Part shown: positions 35,681 to 44,384 of the stretch, piece by piece | Layout of the letters: every line of letters begins with the position of its first letter | Position numbering within the stretch: position 1 is the stretch's first letter | Origin: an uncultured Flavobacteriaceae bacterium | Lineage (GTDB): Bacteria; Bacteroidota; Bacteroidia; Flavobacteriales; Flavobacteriaceae | Length of the DNA: 46,264 bases | NCBI GenBank assembly: GCA_905479065.1 | Contig: CAJQLB010000031.1 | Location: 1-46,264, forward strand | Direction of reading: 5' to 3' | The notes under the pieces: generated by a model | Databases searched by the model: none | Told to the model about the DNA's origin: nothing | The model's input: the letters and a program-made list of their open reading frames with translations, nothing else | Made by a program: the position numbers and the translations under genes

Positions 35681-36400
35681 TTACTCCACGACTTCTTGCA
35701 TGGTATGATAAACGTGCTGCACGTCATCATCGTCATCTAGTTTTTCAAGTAATTTTTCTACATCTGAAGCGGCTTCTTGACTCAGTGATTTGGTGACTTG
35801 AGGAATCCGTTCAAAACCTGATGATAAAATTTCAATGCCTCGATTTTCTAATTCAGCTTGAATGGCTCCAAAGCTTTCAAAAGCAGCATATATTAAGATG
35901 CCATCATCATCTGAAAACACTTCCTCTGCACCAAAATCAATAAATTCTAATTCAATTTCTTCTGCGTCTAGGCCTTCGCCTGTAATTCTAAAATTACATG
36001 TATGATCAAACATAAAAACAACAGATCCAGAAGTGCCTAAACTACCATCACATTTATTAAAATAACTTCTAACATTTGCCACTGTTCTCGTATTATTGTC
36101 AGTAGCTGTTTCGACTAGAATGGCGATACCGTGAGGAGCATAGCCCTCAAAAATAACTTCCTTGTAATCACCCTGACTTTTATCACTAGCGCGTTTAATA
36201 GCACGCTCAACATTGTCCTTTGGCATGTTTACAGATTTCGCGTTTTGAATAACTGCACGTAATCTTGAATTACTGTCAGGATCAGGTCCACCCTCTTTGA
36301 CAGCCATAACAATGTCTTTTCCGATACGAGTAAATGCTTTACTCATAGCAGACCAACGTTTCATTTTACGTGCTTTACGAAATTCAAAGGCTCTTCCCAT
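35681..36400 (-). CDS. yebC: YebC/PmpR family regulatory protein
   Basis: A 239-residue cytoplasmic protein of the YebC/PmpR/TACO1 family, reported as a DNA-binding regulator and, more recently, as a translation factor for proline-rich stretches. It begins MGRAFEFRKARKMKRWSAMSK and has FTRIGKDIVMAVKEGGPDPDSN near 24-45, NMPKDNVERAIKRA near 58-71 and YEGYAPHGIAILVE-type features (FEGYAPHG near 84-91). The acidic C-terminal region is as expected. It has its own promoter starting one base after the stop of the pterin dehydratase gene. Confidence 0.95.
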   Translation of the reverse strand: MGRAFEFRKARKMKRWSAMSKAFTRIGKDIVMAVKEGGPDPDSNSRLRAVIQNAKSVNMPKDNVERAIKRASDKSQGDYKEVIFEGYAPHGIAILVETATDNNTRTVANVRSYFNKCDGSLGTSGSVVFMFDHTCNFRITGEGLDAEEIELEFIDFGAEEVFSDDDGILIYAAFESFGAIQAELENRGIEILSSGFERIPQVTKSLSQEAASDVEKLLEKLDDDDDVQHVYHTMQEVVE

Positions 36401-36430
36401 AATCTAACTCTGTTCTATTATTTCTACTTA

Positions 36431-36461
36431 CAAAAGTAACAATGCTATTTTTAAAAACAAA
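36431..36461 (-). promoter_or_regulatory. Bacteroidota-type promoter of yebC
   Basis: Minus strand TTTG (36461-36458), a 19-base spacer and TACTTTTG (36438-36431) fit the consensus fully. The predicted start of transcription is near 36424, with a leader of about 24 bases to ATG 36400. Confidence 0.65.
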
Positions 36462-36752
36462 CTATTCTTCCACTTCCACAATAGCTTCAATAGCCTTTGC
36501 TAATTTAAAATCTAAAGCAGTAACTCCATTGACATCATGTGTCGATAATGAAATTTTTAGAACGTTGTAAGTATTGCTCCATGAAGGGTGATGGTTTAAT
36601 AATTCACATTCAAATGCAATGCGGCACATGGCTCCAAAACAATCTTTAAAGTTGTCAAATTCAAATTCAGTGTGAATAGCATCCTCGTAATAATCCCAAT
36701 CTGGAAAATGTAACATGCGCTTTTCAATGTCGTCAGGTACTAATTTTATCAT
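36462..36752 (-). CDS. phhB: 4a-hydroxytetrahydrobiopterin dehydratase (DCoH/PhhB)
   Basis: A 96-residue enzyme that dehydrates the carbinolamine form of pterin produced by aromatic amino-acid hydroxylases. It has the family motif ELLNHHPSW with H54, H55, P56 and W58, then H72 in STHD and D81 in LDFKLA. Length is standard. No phenylalanine hydroxylase gene is in the window. The gene lies 49 bases after the epimerase/reductase gene and may be on the gcvT transcript. Some members instead recycle molybdopterin or take part in folate-related chemistry, which would fit the gcvT neighbourhood, but that is speculation. Confidence 0.92.
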   Translation of the reverse strand: MIKLVPDDIEKRMLHFPDWDYYEDAIHTEFEFDNFKDCFGAMCRIAFECELLNHHPSWSNTYNVLKISLSTHDVNGVTALDFKLAKAIEAIVEVEE

Positions 36753-36801
36753 GTTTGATTAATTTATGGTAAGATAAAAGTTAAAATTATTTTTTCAGCA
36801 T

Positions 36802-37632
36802 TTACACGGTTAATTCTTTTAAAACGGCGGTACTTTTAATTTGCAGATGCTTGGGAAGTGTGTTCTCTTTTGGCAAGACAGCTAAATAACGTTCATCATT
36901 TGTTGTGTAGACATGTTTAAACTGAGGCTTGTATTGACCTAGTGAGGTGATGATATCGCCAATAAATTCGTCATGATGAACCAAATCAGAACTTCCAAGG
37001 TGAAAAATTCCATTTTTACGTCTATTAATCATGTAATGTATTTGTTGCGCCAATTTACAATCTGAAGTCACATTCATGACCAAATTTGGAAATATTTCAA
37101 TCGGTAATTGTTCTTTTAAGAATAATTTTAATTCGTTAACACGTGGCGATGAGACGCCAAAAACCATTGGAAGTCTCGCGATTACGACGTGTTTTTTTGG
37201 TAATCGCAACAGCATATTCTCAATTTTAATTTTGAAATGACCATAAACGCTATGACTCAATGTTTTATCAAACTCATAGCTAGGATATTTACTGTAAGCA
37301 TCAAAGACGTTAGCTGATGACAAGAATATTAATTTTGAATCAAAGCGTAATAAGTATTCAGAGATATGTTGGTGTACAACTACTTGAGATGCAAAATCAC
37401 CCCTTAATGCAGATATAATGATTGTTGGTTTCACCCTTTGTAAAACATCAAAAACATCATCTTTTTCCATAGAATATTGAAAAAAATGGCGGTTATTTTC
37501 ATAAGTTTTATTGTTAGTACAAAATGTACCAAAAGTTCTAAAGTAGTTACAAAGCTCTTTATACAGTGCGTTACCTATAAACCCACTCGCCCCTAAAATA
37601 AGAATACGTTCCTTATCACTTTTCTTTTTCAT
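36802..37632 (-). CDS. NAD(P)-dependent epimerase/reductase-like protein (SDR, RmlD-like)
   Basis: A 276-residue Rossmann-fold protein. The N-terminal ILILGASGFIGNALY gives the GxxGxxG cofactor loop at 14-20. SSANVFDAYSKYPSY and YGHFKIKIEN contain the S/YxxxK catalytic group of extended short-chain dehydrogenases (Y and K in YGHFK). The closest type is dTDP-4-dehydrorhamnose reductase or sugar-nucleotide epimerase, but the usual PRVY-type substrate loops are not obvious, so the sugar is undefined. It starts 30 bases after gcvT and probably shares its transcript. The chemistry is unrelated to glycine cleavage, so no joint pathway is claimed. Confidence 0.85.
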   Translation of the reverse strand: MKKKSDKERILILGASGFIGNALYKELCNYFRTFGTFCTNNKTYENNRHFFQYSMEKDDVFDVLQRVKPTIIISALRGDFASQVVVHQHISEYLLRFDSKLIFLSSANVFDAYSKYPSYEFDKTLSHSVYGHFKIKIENMLLRLPKKHVVIARLPMVFGVSSPRVNELKLFLKEQLPIEIFPNLVMNVTSDCKLAQQIHYMINRRKNGIFHLGSSDLVHHDEFIGDIITSLGQYKPQFKHVYTTNDERYLAVLPKENTLPKHLQIKSTAVLKELTV

Positions 37633-37662
37633 TCAATCTTGAAATAATTCTAAAAAATCACT

Positions 37663-38745
37663 TTATGATTTGTAGAAAGGAAGTTTCACAATAGTAGCTG
37701 AAATAGCTTTTTTTCTAATTTGAATATAAATATCTTGTTCGAGGTTACACAAAGAACTTTGGATATAGCCCATGCCAATACCAACACCTAAGCTTGGGCT
37801 CATGGTTCCAGAGGTGACTTGACCAATAATATTTCCTTGGTCATCAACAATGTCATAGCCTTTGCGTGGTATGCCTCTTTCATTAAGTTTAAATGCGGCT
37901 AACTTTTTTGTGGTTCCCTCTGCTTTTTGAACTTTTAAAGCTTCAGAATTAGTGAAATCTTTTGTGAATTTTGTGATCCAACCAAGACCAGCTTCAATTG
38001 GAGAGGTAGCGTCATCAATATCGTTACCATAAAGACAATATCCCATTTCTAATCGCAAGGTGTCTCGAGCAGCTAAACCAATTGGTTTTATACCAGCATA
38101 AGCCCCTGCTTTAAAGACTTGATTCCAAATGTGTTGTGCATCACTATTTTTACAATATATTTCAAAACCTCCACTTCCTGTGTAACCTGTCGCTGAAATT
38201 ATAACATTGTCAACACCAGCAAAATCACTTAAAATAAAATTATAAAATTTAATTGCCGATAGATCTGAACTTGACAATGATTGCATCGATTCCACAGCTT
38301 TTGGTCCTTGAATAGCCAGAAGAGAGTACGCGTCAGAACTATTTTTCATGATAGCGTCAACATCATTTTTAGATTGAATCCAATTCCAATCTTTTTCGAT
38401 ATTACTCGCGTTTACTACCAGTAAATAGCATTCTTCTTCAAGCATGTATACAATTAAATCGTCAACAATACCACCATCATTATTGGGAAGACAACTATAT
38501 TGAGCTTTACCAGGAGTAAGTTTTGAAGCATCATTACTTGTTACTTTTTGAATTAATGCAAGTGCATTGGGACCTTCGATAAAAAACTCTCCCATGTGAG
38601 AGACATCAAAAACACCAACTCCAGCTCTTACAGTCTGATGTTCTATTGTTACACCTTCATATTGCACAGGCATTGTGTAACCTGCGAAAGGTACCATTTT
38701 GGCTCCAAGAGATTCGTGAGTTTGAGTTAACGCTGTATTTTTCAT
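37663..38745 (-). CDS. gcvT: Aminomethyltransferase, glycine cleavage T protein
   Basis: A tetrahydrofolate-dependent protein that releases ammonia and 5,10-methylene-THF from the aminomethyl group on the H protein. The start at ATG 38745 ([17 protein letters not shown], 360 residues) matches the family. The ATG at 38781 lies above the -7 box TAATTTTG (38776-38769). It has [31 protein letters not shown], and [11 protein letters not shown] near 187-197 (usual GYTGE/DGFEI with a change at one position). GSGTMSP-type features appear as [18 protein letters not shown] near the end. gcvH and gcvP are not in the window. Confidence 0.95.
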   Translation of the reverse strand: MKNTALTQTHESLGAKMVPFAGYTMPVQYEGVTIEHQTVRAGVGVFDVSHMGEFFIEGPNALALIQKVTSNDASKLTPGKAQYSCLPNNDGGIVDDLIVYMLEEECYLLVVNASNIEKDWNWIQSKNDVDAIMKNSSDAYSLLAIQGPKAVESMQSLSSSDLSAIKFYNFILSDFAGVDNVIISATGYTGSGGFEIYCKNSDAQHIWNQVFKAGAYAGIKPIGLAARDTLRLEMGYCLYGNDIDDATSPIEAGLGWITKFTKDFTNSEALKVQKAEGTTKKLAAFKLNERGIPRKGYDIVDDQGNIIGQVTSGTMSPSLGVGIGMGYIQSSLCNLEQDIYIQIRKKAISATIVKLPFYKS

Positions 38746-38768
38746 TAAAATGTAGTCATATTTGAAAG

Positions 38769-38776
38769 CAAAATTA
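38769..38776 (-). promoter_or_regulatory. -7 promoter box for gcvT
   Basis: Minus strand TAATTTTG (38776-38769), a full TAnnTTTG match, gives a leader of about 17 bases to ATG 38745. There is no TTG at the -33 position. Confidence 0.45.
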
Positions 38777-38959
38777 AACAATTTTAAGCTAAATTATTTA
38801 GATTAAAGTACTAAAATGATAATATGTTTACACAGACATCTCTCAGTTTTATTAGTACTCCAAGGATTTTAAAATAATGACCTCAATAGCAACTTAATCA
38901 ACCTTATTTTTAGTGAAACAAACAAAATTTGAATAATAAATCCAAGAATTGGCGAGATA

Positions 38960-38978
38960 CCTGTAACACGGGTTTTTT
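38960..38978 (+). terminator. Orphan terminator-like hairpin
   Basis: CCTGT (38960-38964), loop AAC, ACGGG (38968-38972): a 5-bp stem with one U-G pair, followed by six T (38973-38978). It is oriented for the plus strand, where no gene precedes it. It could end an unknown small RNA or be chance. Confidence 0.3.
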
Positions 38979-39048
38979 GAAATTATGGACTATTGTTGGC
39001 ACAAACAAATTAAATTCACAAAACAATAATGGGTGTATTATAAAAGGA

Positions 39049-40347
39049 TTAACTACAACTGAGTAAGAATGATTTTAATTCAGCATAGTGACTAATCGGT
39101 ATCGAGGATTTTTCCTTATCAATCACTGATTTTATTTGCTCTGGTAATTCTAATTTAATGTCAATAACATCTTCAACGACATCTAAAAACTTTGTCGGAT
39201 GCGCTGTTTCAAGAAATACACAATGGGTGTCTGGATTTATTTTTAAATAATCTTTAGCACCAAGATATCCAACAGCACCGTGGGGATCAGCAACGTAATT
39301 ATAGACATCGTAAAGTTCACGCATCGCAGACTTCGTCATGGTATCTGAATAGCTAAACGAACTTAGGTGATGCTTTAAATTTTGGAAGTCATTCCCATAA
39401 ATTTCTTGAATGCGTATAAAATTACTTGGGTTTCCTACATCCATGGCATTACTAATAGTTTGTACAGATGCTTTAGGACTATAAATCTCAGAATGTAAAT
39501 ATTGAGCCACAACATTATTTGCATTATTGGAAGCAATAAAATGATGTATTGGTAACCCTAATTTCTGTAACATCATTCCTGCACAAATATTTCCAAAATT
39601 ACCGCTTGGAATTGAAAAACTAATTTGCTTATGGTGTGATTTTAAACGTTTGTAGGCAAAAATGAAATAGAACATTTGTGGGAGCCATCTCGCAACATTA
39701 ATGGAGTTCGCCGAAGTAAGTTGTAATTGACTTGTTAATTCCTCATCCAAAAATGCTTGCTTAACCATGTCTTGGCAATCATCAAACACCCCGTCTACCT
39801 CTAGTGCTGTAATGTTTTGTTGATGTGTTGTTAGCTGTTTTTCTTGAATGTTACTTACTTTACCACTTGGGTATAGAATGACAACATGAACACCTTTGAC
39901 ACCTAAAAATCCATTAGCTACAGCACCTCCTGTATCACCAGAAGTAGCGACCAACACAGTTACCTCATGCTCATTATGTTTGTTAAAGTATCCAAGACAT
40001 CGCGCCATGAATCGTGCTCCTACATCTTTGAAAGCCATGGTAGGGCCATGAAATAACTCAAGAGTGGAGATATTTTCGTTGAGTTTTACAATGGGGAAAT
40101 CAAAATCTAAAGTATCACTAATAATCTCCTCAAGAGCTTTTTCAGGAATATCCGGTAAAACAAATTGCTTTATTGTTTGAATTGCTATGTCGTGATCACT
40201 CAGATTCTCCAGCGTATTCAAAAAGTCATTAGTGAATGGAGTTACAGAAGCAGGAAAATAGAGACCTTTATCTGGAGCTAAACCTTTAACGACAGCTTCT
40301 TCAAATGTTGCGTCTGGTGCTTGTCGATTGAGAGAATAATAAGTCAT
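39049..40347 (-). CDS. thrC: Threonine synthase
   Basis: The last step of threonine synthesis: a PLP enzyme converting O-phosphohomoserine to threonine. Its 432 residues fit the long (E. coli-like) type. The Schiff-base lysine is K107 in HGPTMAFKDVGARF. The cofactor loop VATSGDTGGAVANGF is near 132-146, and SIPSGNFGNICAGM and DPHGAVGYLG are typical of the family. It starts 2 bases after the thrB stop and is the last gene of the thrABC operon. Confidence 0.97.
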   Translation of the reverse strand: MTYYSLNRQAPDATFEEAVVKGLAPDKGLYFPASVTPFTNDFLNTLENLSDHDIAIQTIKQFVLPDIPEKALEEIISDTLDFDFPIVKLNENISTLELFHGPTMAFKDVGARFMARCLGYFNKHNEHEVTVLVATSGDTGGAVANGFLGVKGVHVVILYPSGKVSNIQEKQLTTHQQNITALEVDGVFDDCQDMVKQAFLDEELTSQLQLTSANSINVARWLPQMFYFIFAYKRLKSHHKQISFSIPSGNFGNICAGMMLQKLGLPIHHFIASNNANNVVAQYLHSEIYSPKASVQTISNAMDVGNPSNFIRIQEIYGNDFQNLKHHLSSFSYSDTMTKSAMRELYDVYNYVADPHGAVGYLGAKDYLKINPDTHCVFLETAHPTKFLDVVEDVIDIKLELPEQIKSVIDKEKSSIPISHYAELKSFLLSCS

Positions 40348-40349
40348 TT

Positions 40350-41279
40350 TTAACGTTGTTTTAATGTTTTAATACCCTGATGACTAATAGATGACACATA
40401 AGTATGAAAAGCGATCGTTGTAGAACTGTAAACTGCCTTCAGTGCTCGTTCTACGCGCTTGGCTGTTTCAAGGCTCTTGCTCAAGGCAAATATGGCGGGT
40501 CCTGAACCCGAAATAGCACAACCGAGCGCTCCATTGGCTATCGCTGCAGTTTTAGCATCATCAAAGTAGGGAATGCATTGTTTTCTAAAGGGTTCGATGA
40601 TCACATCTTCAAGACACGCTTGCATCAATTTATAGTCATTAGTGTGTAATGCATGAATTAATCCACCAAGGTTTGCCCATTGTTGTGAAGCTTTTGACAA
40701 TGGAATATCAATGGGTAGTAATTTTCGAGCCTCTGATGTTTTGATCTCAATTTGTGGATGAATGATTGTTGCATACAAGTTTGAAGGTGTGGGGAGTTGT
40801 AAAACCATGAGCGGGTTGTTACTTTTAACTAAGGTAAATCCTCCAAAAATACAAGGTGCAATATTATCAGCATGTTCACAAGAACTGGCCAAGGCTTCAC
40901 CCTTCATAGCAAACTCAGTAAGTTGTGTTTTGTCGTATGGAGTTCCAAGAAGTTCATTTATGGCATAAACGCTTCCTGCGGCACTAGCGGCACTGCTACC
41001 AACACCACTCCCGGGTTTAATTCGTTTATAAATTTCAATCTCAAAGCCACAATTAGGAGTGGCGTGTTCGTAAAGGGCCAGAGCAGATACGCCGGCAACA
41101 TTTTTATGAACTTCAAGAGGTAAAGGAAAACCCTCTATATGATTAATTTTAAGTCCTTTTTCTTGAGTTTTTCTGACAATCATGTCATCACCCAATTCGT
41201 TGAGGCAAAATCCCAATACATCAAAACCACAAGCAACGTTGGCGACAGTTGCAGGAGAAAATATCTTTATTTCATTCAT
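40350..41279 (-). CDS. thrB: Homoserine kinase
   Basis: A GHMP kinase of 309 residues that phosphorylates L-homoserine. The GHMP phosphate-binding motif is PGSGVGSSAASAAG (89-102), with the N-terminal FSPATVANVACGFDVLG block (8-24) and the C-terminal GCAISGSGPAIFAL motif. All are full matches to the family. It lies 6 bases after thrA and 2 before thrC, so the three genes are cotranscribed and probably translationally coupled. Confidence 0.97.
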   Translation of the reverse strand: MNEIKIFSPATVANVACGFDVLGFCLNELGDDMIVRKTQEKGLKINHIEGFPLPLEVHKNVAGVSALALYEHATPNCGFEIEIYKRIKPGSGVGSSAASAAGSVYAINELLGTPYDKTQLTEFAMKGEALASSCEHADNIAPCIFGGFTLVKSNNPLMVLQLPTPSNLYATIIHPQIEIKTSEARKLLPIDIPLSKASQQWANLGGLIHALHTNDYKLMQACLEDVIIEPFRKQCIPYFDDAKTAAIANGALGCAISGSGPAIFALSKSLETAKRVERALKAVYSSTTIAFHTYVSSISHQGIKTLKQR

Positions 41280-41285
41280 AGTTAA

Positions 41286-43739
41286 CTAGTTCTTAGCTAC
41301 CTTGATAATATCTGCGAACAATCCTGACGCTGTGACGTCGGCACCAGCTCCTGCACCCTTGATAATTAAAGGTTGTTCGGGATAACGCTCAGTGTAAAAC
41401 ATGACGATATTATCTTTCCCTTTTAGATTATAAAAAGGATGTCCTTCAGGAATCTCTTTTAAACCAACTTTAGCCTTGCCATTTTTGAATTCTGCAACAT
41501 ATTTTAATCGACAATGTTTGGCCTTAGCAGAGGCATAGAGTTTTTGAAAATAAGGCTCATCTTTAATTAAAGACTCATAAAAATCATCTACGGTGTTTGC
41601 CTTACCATTTGCTTCAGTTAAAAAAGAGGTGTTTTCAATAGCTTCAATTTCCATCGGAAGTCCATTTTCGCGAGATAATATTAATAACTTTCTGGCAACA
41701 TCAATACCCGATAAATCAATGCGAGGATCCGGTTCTGTATAACCTTCAAATTGGGCTTGTTTAACAGTGTCATGAAAATTTTTCTTATCACTGAAATTAT
41801 TAAAAATAAAATTTAAACTGCCTGATAAAATAGCCATAATACTAATGACTTTATCCCCAGAAGCTACTAAGTTATTCAAAGTGTTTATGATAGGTAACCC
41901 AGCACCAACGTTAGTCTCGTATAAAAACGGCGCATTATATTTTAAGGACAAATGTTGTAACTCTAGGTAGTTTTTATAACTTCCCGAGCAAGCAATTTTA
42001 TTACAAGCCACCACAGCTATATTTTTTCTTAAATACCGATTGTAACTATTGGCTACATCTACATTAGCCGTGACATCGACAAAAATACTATTACGTAGAT
42101 TCATTGTGACAGCAGTTTGGTAAAACTCGTTAATATTTGATTTTCCTGCAAAATTAAATTCGTGAATCCAATTGTCTAAATCAACACCGTTTTGATTAAA
42201 AACCATTTTTCGTGAATTGGATAAACCAACAACACGCAATTCTATCTTTAAATTTTCTTTTAGATACTGATGTTGCTGCCTAATTTGATCAATCAATTTT
42301 TCACCAACATTACCAACCCCAGTAATAAATAGGTTGAGTTGTTTATGCCGTTTTTCAAAGAATCGTTCATGGAGTGTGTTCAGTGCTTTTTTTACATCTT
42401 TTTTAGCGATAACAGCAGAGATGTTCCGCTCTGATGCTCCTTGAGCAATGGCTCTAATATTCACATTATTTTTTCCAAGAGTACTAAACATTTTACCACT
42501 GATGCCTTGATGATTTTTCATGTTATCCCCAACTACAGCGATGATAGCTAAATCTTTTTCAACGATTAAGGGATCTATTTTATGGAGTGAAATTTCATTT
42601 TCGAAGGCACAATCAATAGACGTTTTAGCGTTTGATGCATCTTTTTCTGCAACGCCAATACAGATAGAATGTTCTGATGACGCTTGCGTGATTAAAATGA
42701 CATTAATCTTTTCCTGTGATAGTGTTTCAAACAATCGCTTTGAAAACCCGGGTATACCCACCATGCCGTTTCCTTGCAGAGTCAGTAATGCGACATCATC
42801 GATATTACTAATTCCTTTTACCGCTACATTAGAACCATTGGCAGGTCCTTCCGAAATGTAAGTTCCAGTGTCTTTTGGAGCAAGCGTATTTTTGATGACG
42901 ATCGGAATATTTTTATCAAGAACCGGTTGCACAGTCGGAGGATAAAGGACTTTAGCCCCAAAATGTGAAAGCTCTACAGCTTCTTGAAATGATATACTTT
43001 TTATGGGTATGGCTTGCTTTACTAATTTTGGATTCGTTGTGAACATACCGCTCACATCCGTCCATACTTGAAGTTCATCAACGTTCAGAGCCGCTGCGAT
43101 TATGGCAGCTGTGTAATCAGAGCCTCCGCGGCCAAGAGTGGTCAACTCATTATCTTTTGATTTTGATACGAACCCAGGTAGAATAGTGATTTTGTGATTA
43201 CTACTTTTAAAATAAAACCTAATGTTATCGTTTGTGATGTCAAATAAAACCGTTGCTTTATTGTAGTCATTGTTAGTAACAATTAATTCTTGAGAATTTT
43301 TTAAAACAGCCTTTAATCCTCTTGACGCCATTGCCTCAGAAATGATTAACGAAGACATTAATTCTCCAAAACTCAATAATTTATCAGTTGTTTTTGGTGA
43401 TAATTCATTGATGAGATAAAGACCATCTAAAAGTTGCTTTAAACTCTTCAACTTTGATGCGACAGTATTTTGTGTTCTTTTTTGAGCAGATTTATCATCA
43501 ATAAGGGTATCAATTAAATGAAAATGTTGTGACTCAATGTGCGCGTATGTTTCGAGATAAAGCTCATTTTTTTCAACAGCTTTATCAGCCGCATCAATTA
43601 ACTTATCAGTGATACCACCTATAGCAGAGACGACAACAATACAATCCTCTGTTTTTGAAACTGATTTTAAAATTGAAATAACTTTATTGATGTTCGCAAC
43701 CGAACCGACGGAGGTACCTCCAAATTTTAATACCTTCAT
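41286..43739 (-). CDS. thrA: Bifunctional aspartate kinase/homoserine dehydrogenase I
   Basis: A two-enzyme protein catalysing the first and third steps from aspartate to homoserine. The start is set at ATG 43739 (MKVLKFGGTSVGSV, 817 residues, near the 820 of E. coli ThrA); the ATG at 43766 adds nine residues before the kinase motif. The aspartokinase domain is about 1-285, with TTLGRGGSDYTA near 205-216. A pair of ACT-type regulatory domains spans about 300-455 (VALLTLQGNGMVG, NIRAIAQGASERNIS). Homoserine dehydrogenase is about 455-817, with ITGVGNVGEKLI and FLYETNVGAGLPII. Both domains appear intact. It probably responds to threonine feedback through the ACT domains. It is the first gene of thrABC. 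Confidence 0.97.
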   Translation of the reverse strand: MKVLKFGGTSVGSVANINKVISILKSVSKTEDCIVVVSAIGGITDKLIDAADKAVEKNELYLETYAHIESQHFHLIDTLIDDKSAQKRTQNTVASKLKSLKQLLDGLYLINELSPKTTDKLLSFGELMSSLIISEAMASRGLKAVLKNSQELIVTNNDYNKATVLFDITNDNIRFYFKSSNHKITILPGFVSKSKDNELTTLGRGGSDYTAAIIAAALNVDELQVWTDVSGMFTTNPKLVKQAIPIKSISFQEAVELSHFGAKVLYPPTVQPVLDKNIPIVIKNTLAPKDTGTYISEGPANGSNVAVKGISNIDDVALLTLQGNGMVGIPGFSKRLFETLSQEKINVILITQASSEHSICIGVAEKDASNAKTSIDCAFENEISLHKIDPLIVEKDLAIIAVVGDNMKNHQGISGKMFSTLGKNNVNIRAIAQGASERNISAVIAKKDVKKALNTLHERFFEKRHKQLNLFITGVGNVGEKLIDQIRQQHQYLKENLKIELRVVGLSNSRKMVFNQNGVDLDNWIHEFNFAGKSNINEFYQTAVTMNLRNSIFVDVTANVDVANSYNRYLRKNIAVVACNKIACSGSYKNYLELQHLSLKYNAPFLYETNVGAGLPIINTLNNLVASGDKVISIMAILSGSLNFIFNNFSDKKNFHDTVKQAQFEGYTEPDPRIDLSGIDVARKLLILSRENGLPMEIEAIENTSFLTEANGKANTVDDFYESLIKDEPYFQKLYASAKAKHCRLKYVAEFKNGKAKVGLKEIPEGHPFYNLKGKDNIVMFYTERYPEQPLIIKGAGAGADVTASGLFADIIKVAKN

Positions 43740-44384
43740 TATTCTATTATATTTTGAAATCGACAATCATTTTTGATTTACGTCTATGAAAACATGTCGA
43801 CTTAATACCCTATTTTGATTAAATGTCACTTTAAAAAACACAAACTTGTGTGAATCTTCAAAGAAAACAAAAAAGCCTCTGTAATTGCTATTTTTTTTTA
43901 ATTAATTTTAAGAAGCAACAAAAGTCATGCAGGTAGCGAAATATCTCCTTTTAAATACGATCCTTTTTTAGTGCTAAAAATATTCGAAGAAGATTATGTG
44001 TATGCATGAAATCATCTTACATGTAAGGGTAATTAGTTGTAATGAACTGATAAATCTTTAAGGCACAACGTTGGTAATCTGGTATCTAGACACTTTACAA
44101 AATAAAGAACAGCGTTGTCATGTTTTACCAAGAACTAGGGCTTTAACAGGATATGTTTTTACTTAAATGTCGTTTATTATCTAATTTATTTGTTTAGTGT
44201 GATTTATAAAACAACAAATAAATTGCTCAAAACAGTCTGTTTTATGTATTGTTTAAAAATGATATTTTACACGTTAAGGAATACAGAATAGAGGTGCAAT
44301 GTTGAACTAGTAATAAAAATTATCTACCTGTAATCTTTGGATTTCAATTTTTGTTTGTTGAATTTTGAACACATTACATAATAT
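43740..44384. other. Long non-coding gap between the divergent thrA and hutH genes
   Basis: About 645 AT-rich bases with no convincing gene. They contain three dyads: ACACAA-AC-TTGTGT (43838-43851), TTTTTAG-TG-CTAAAAA (43965-43980) and AAAACAG-T-CTGTTTT (44229-44243). A weak hairpin with T-runs at 43868-43898 reads as terminator-like in both directions. No full promoter match was found for either gene. The length suggests a regulatory leader for the thr operon. Confidence 0.5.

Larger units (their letters stand above)
38746..39048. other. Non-coding gap between gcvT and thrC
   Basis: AT-rich with no credible gene. It holds the gcvT -7 box and, at 38960-38978, a hairpin with a T-run that on the plus strand looks like a terminator even though no plus-strand gene lies above it. 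The thr operon is expected to end here on the minus strand, but I see no clear terminator for it. Confidence 0.5.

Noticed and set aside
35598-35702. 34-codon plus-strand frame overlapping the end of yebC
   Set aside because: Antisense to a strong gene, with low-complexity AT content and no promoter; not protein-like beyond chance.
43921-44060. SAM-II-like riboswitch ahead of thrA (minus strand has ACTAAAAAAGG)
   Set aside because: Only a short A-rich piece resembles the 3' end of the motif. The stem pairing and the conserved loop sequence are not met.
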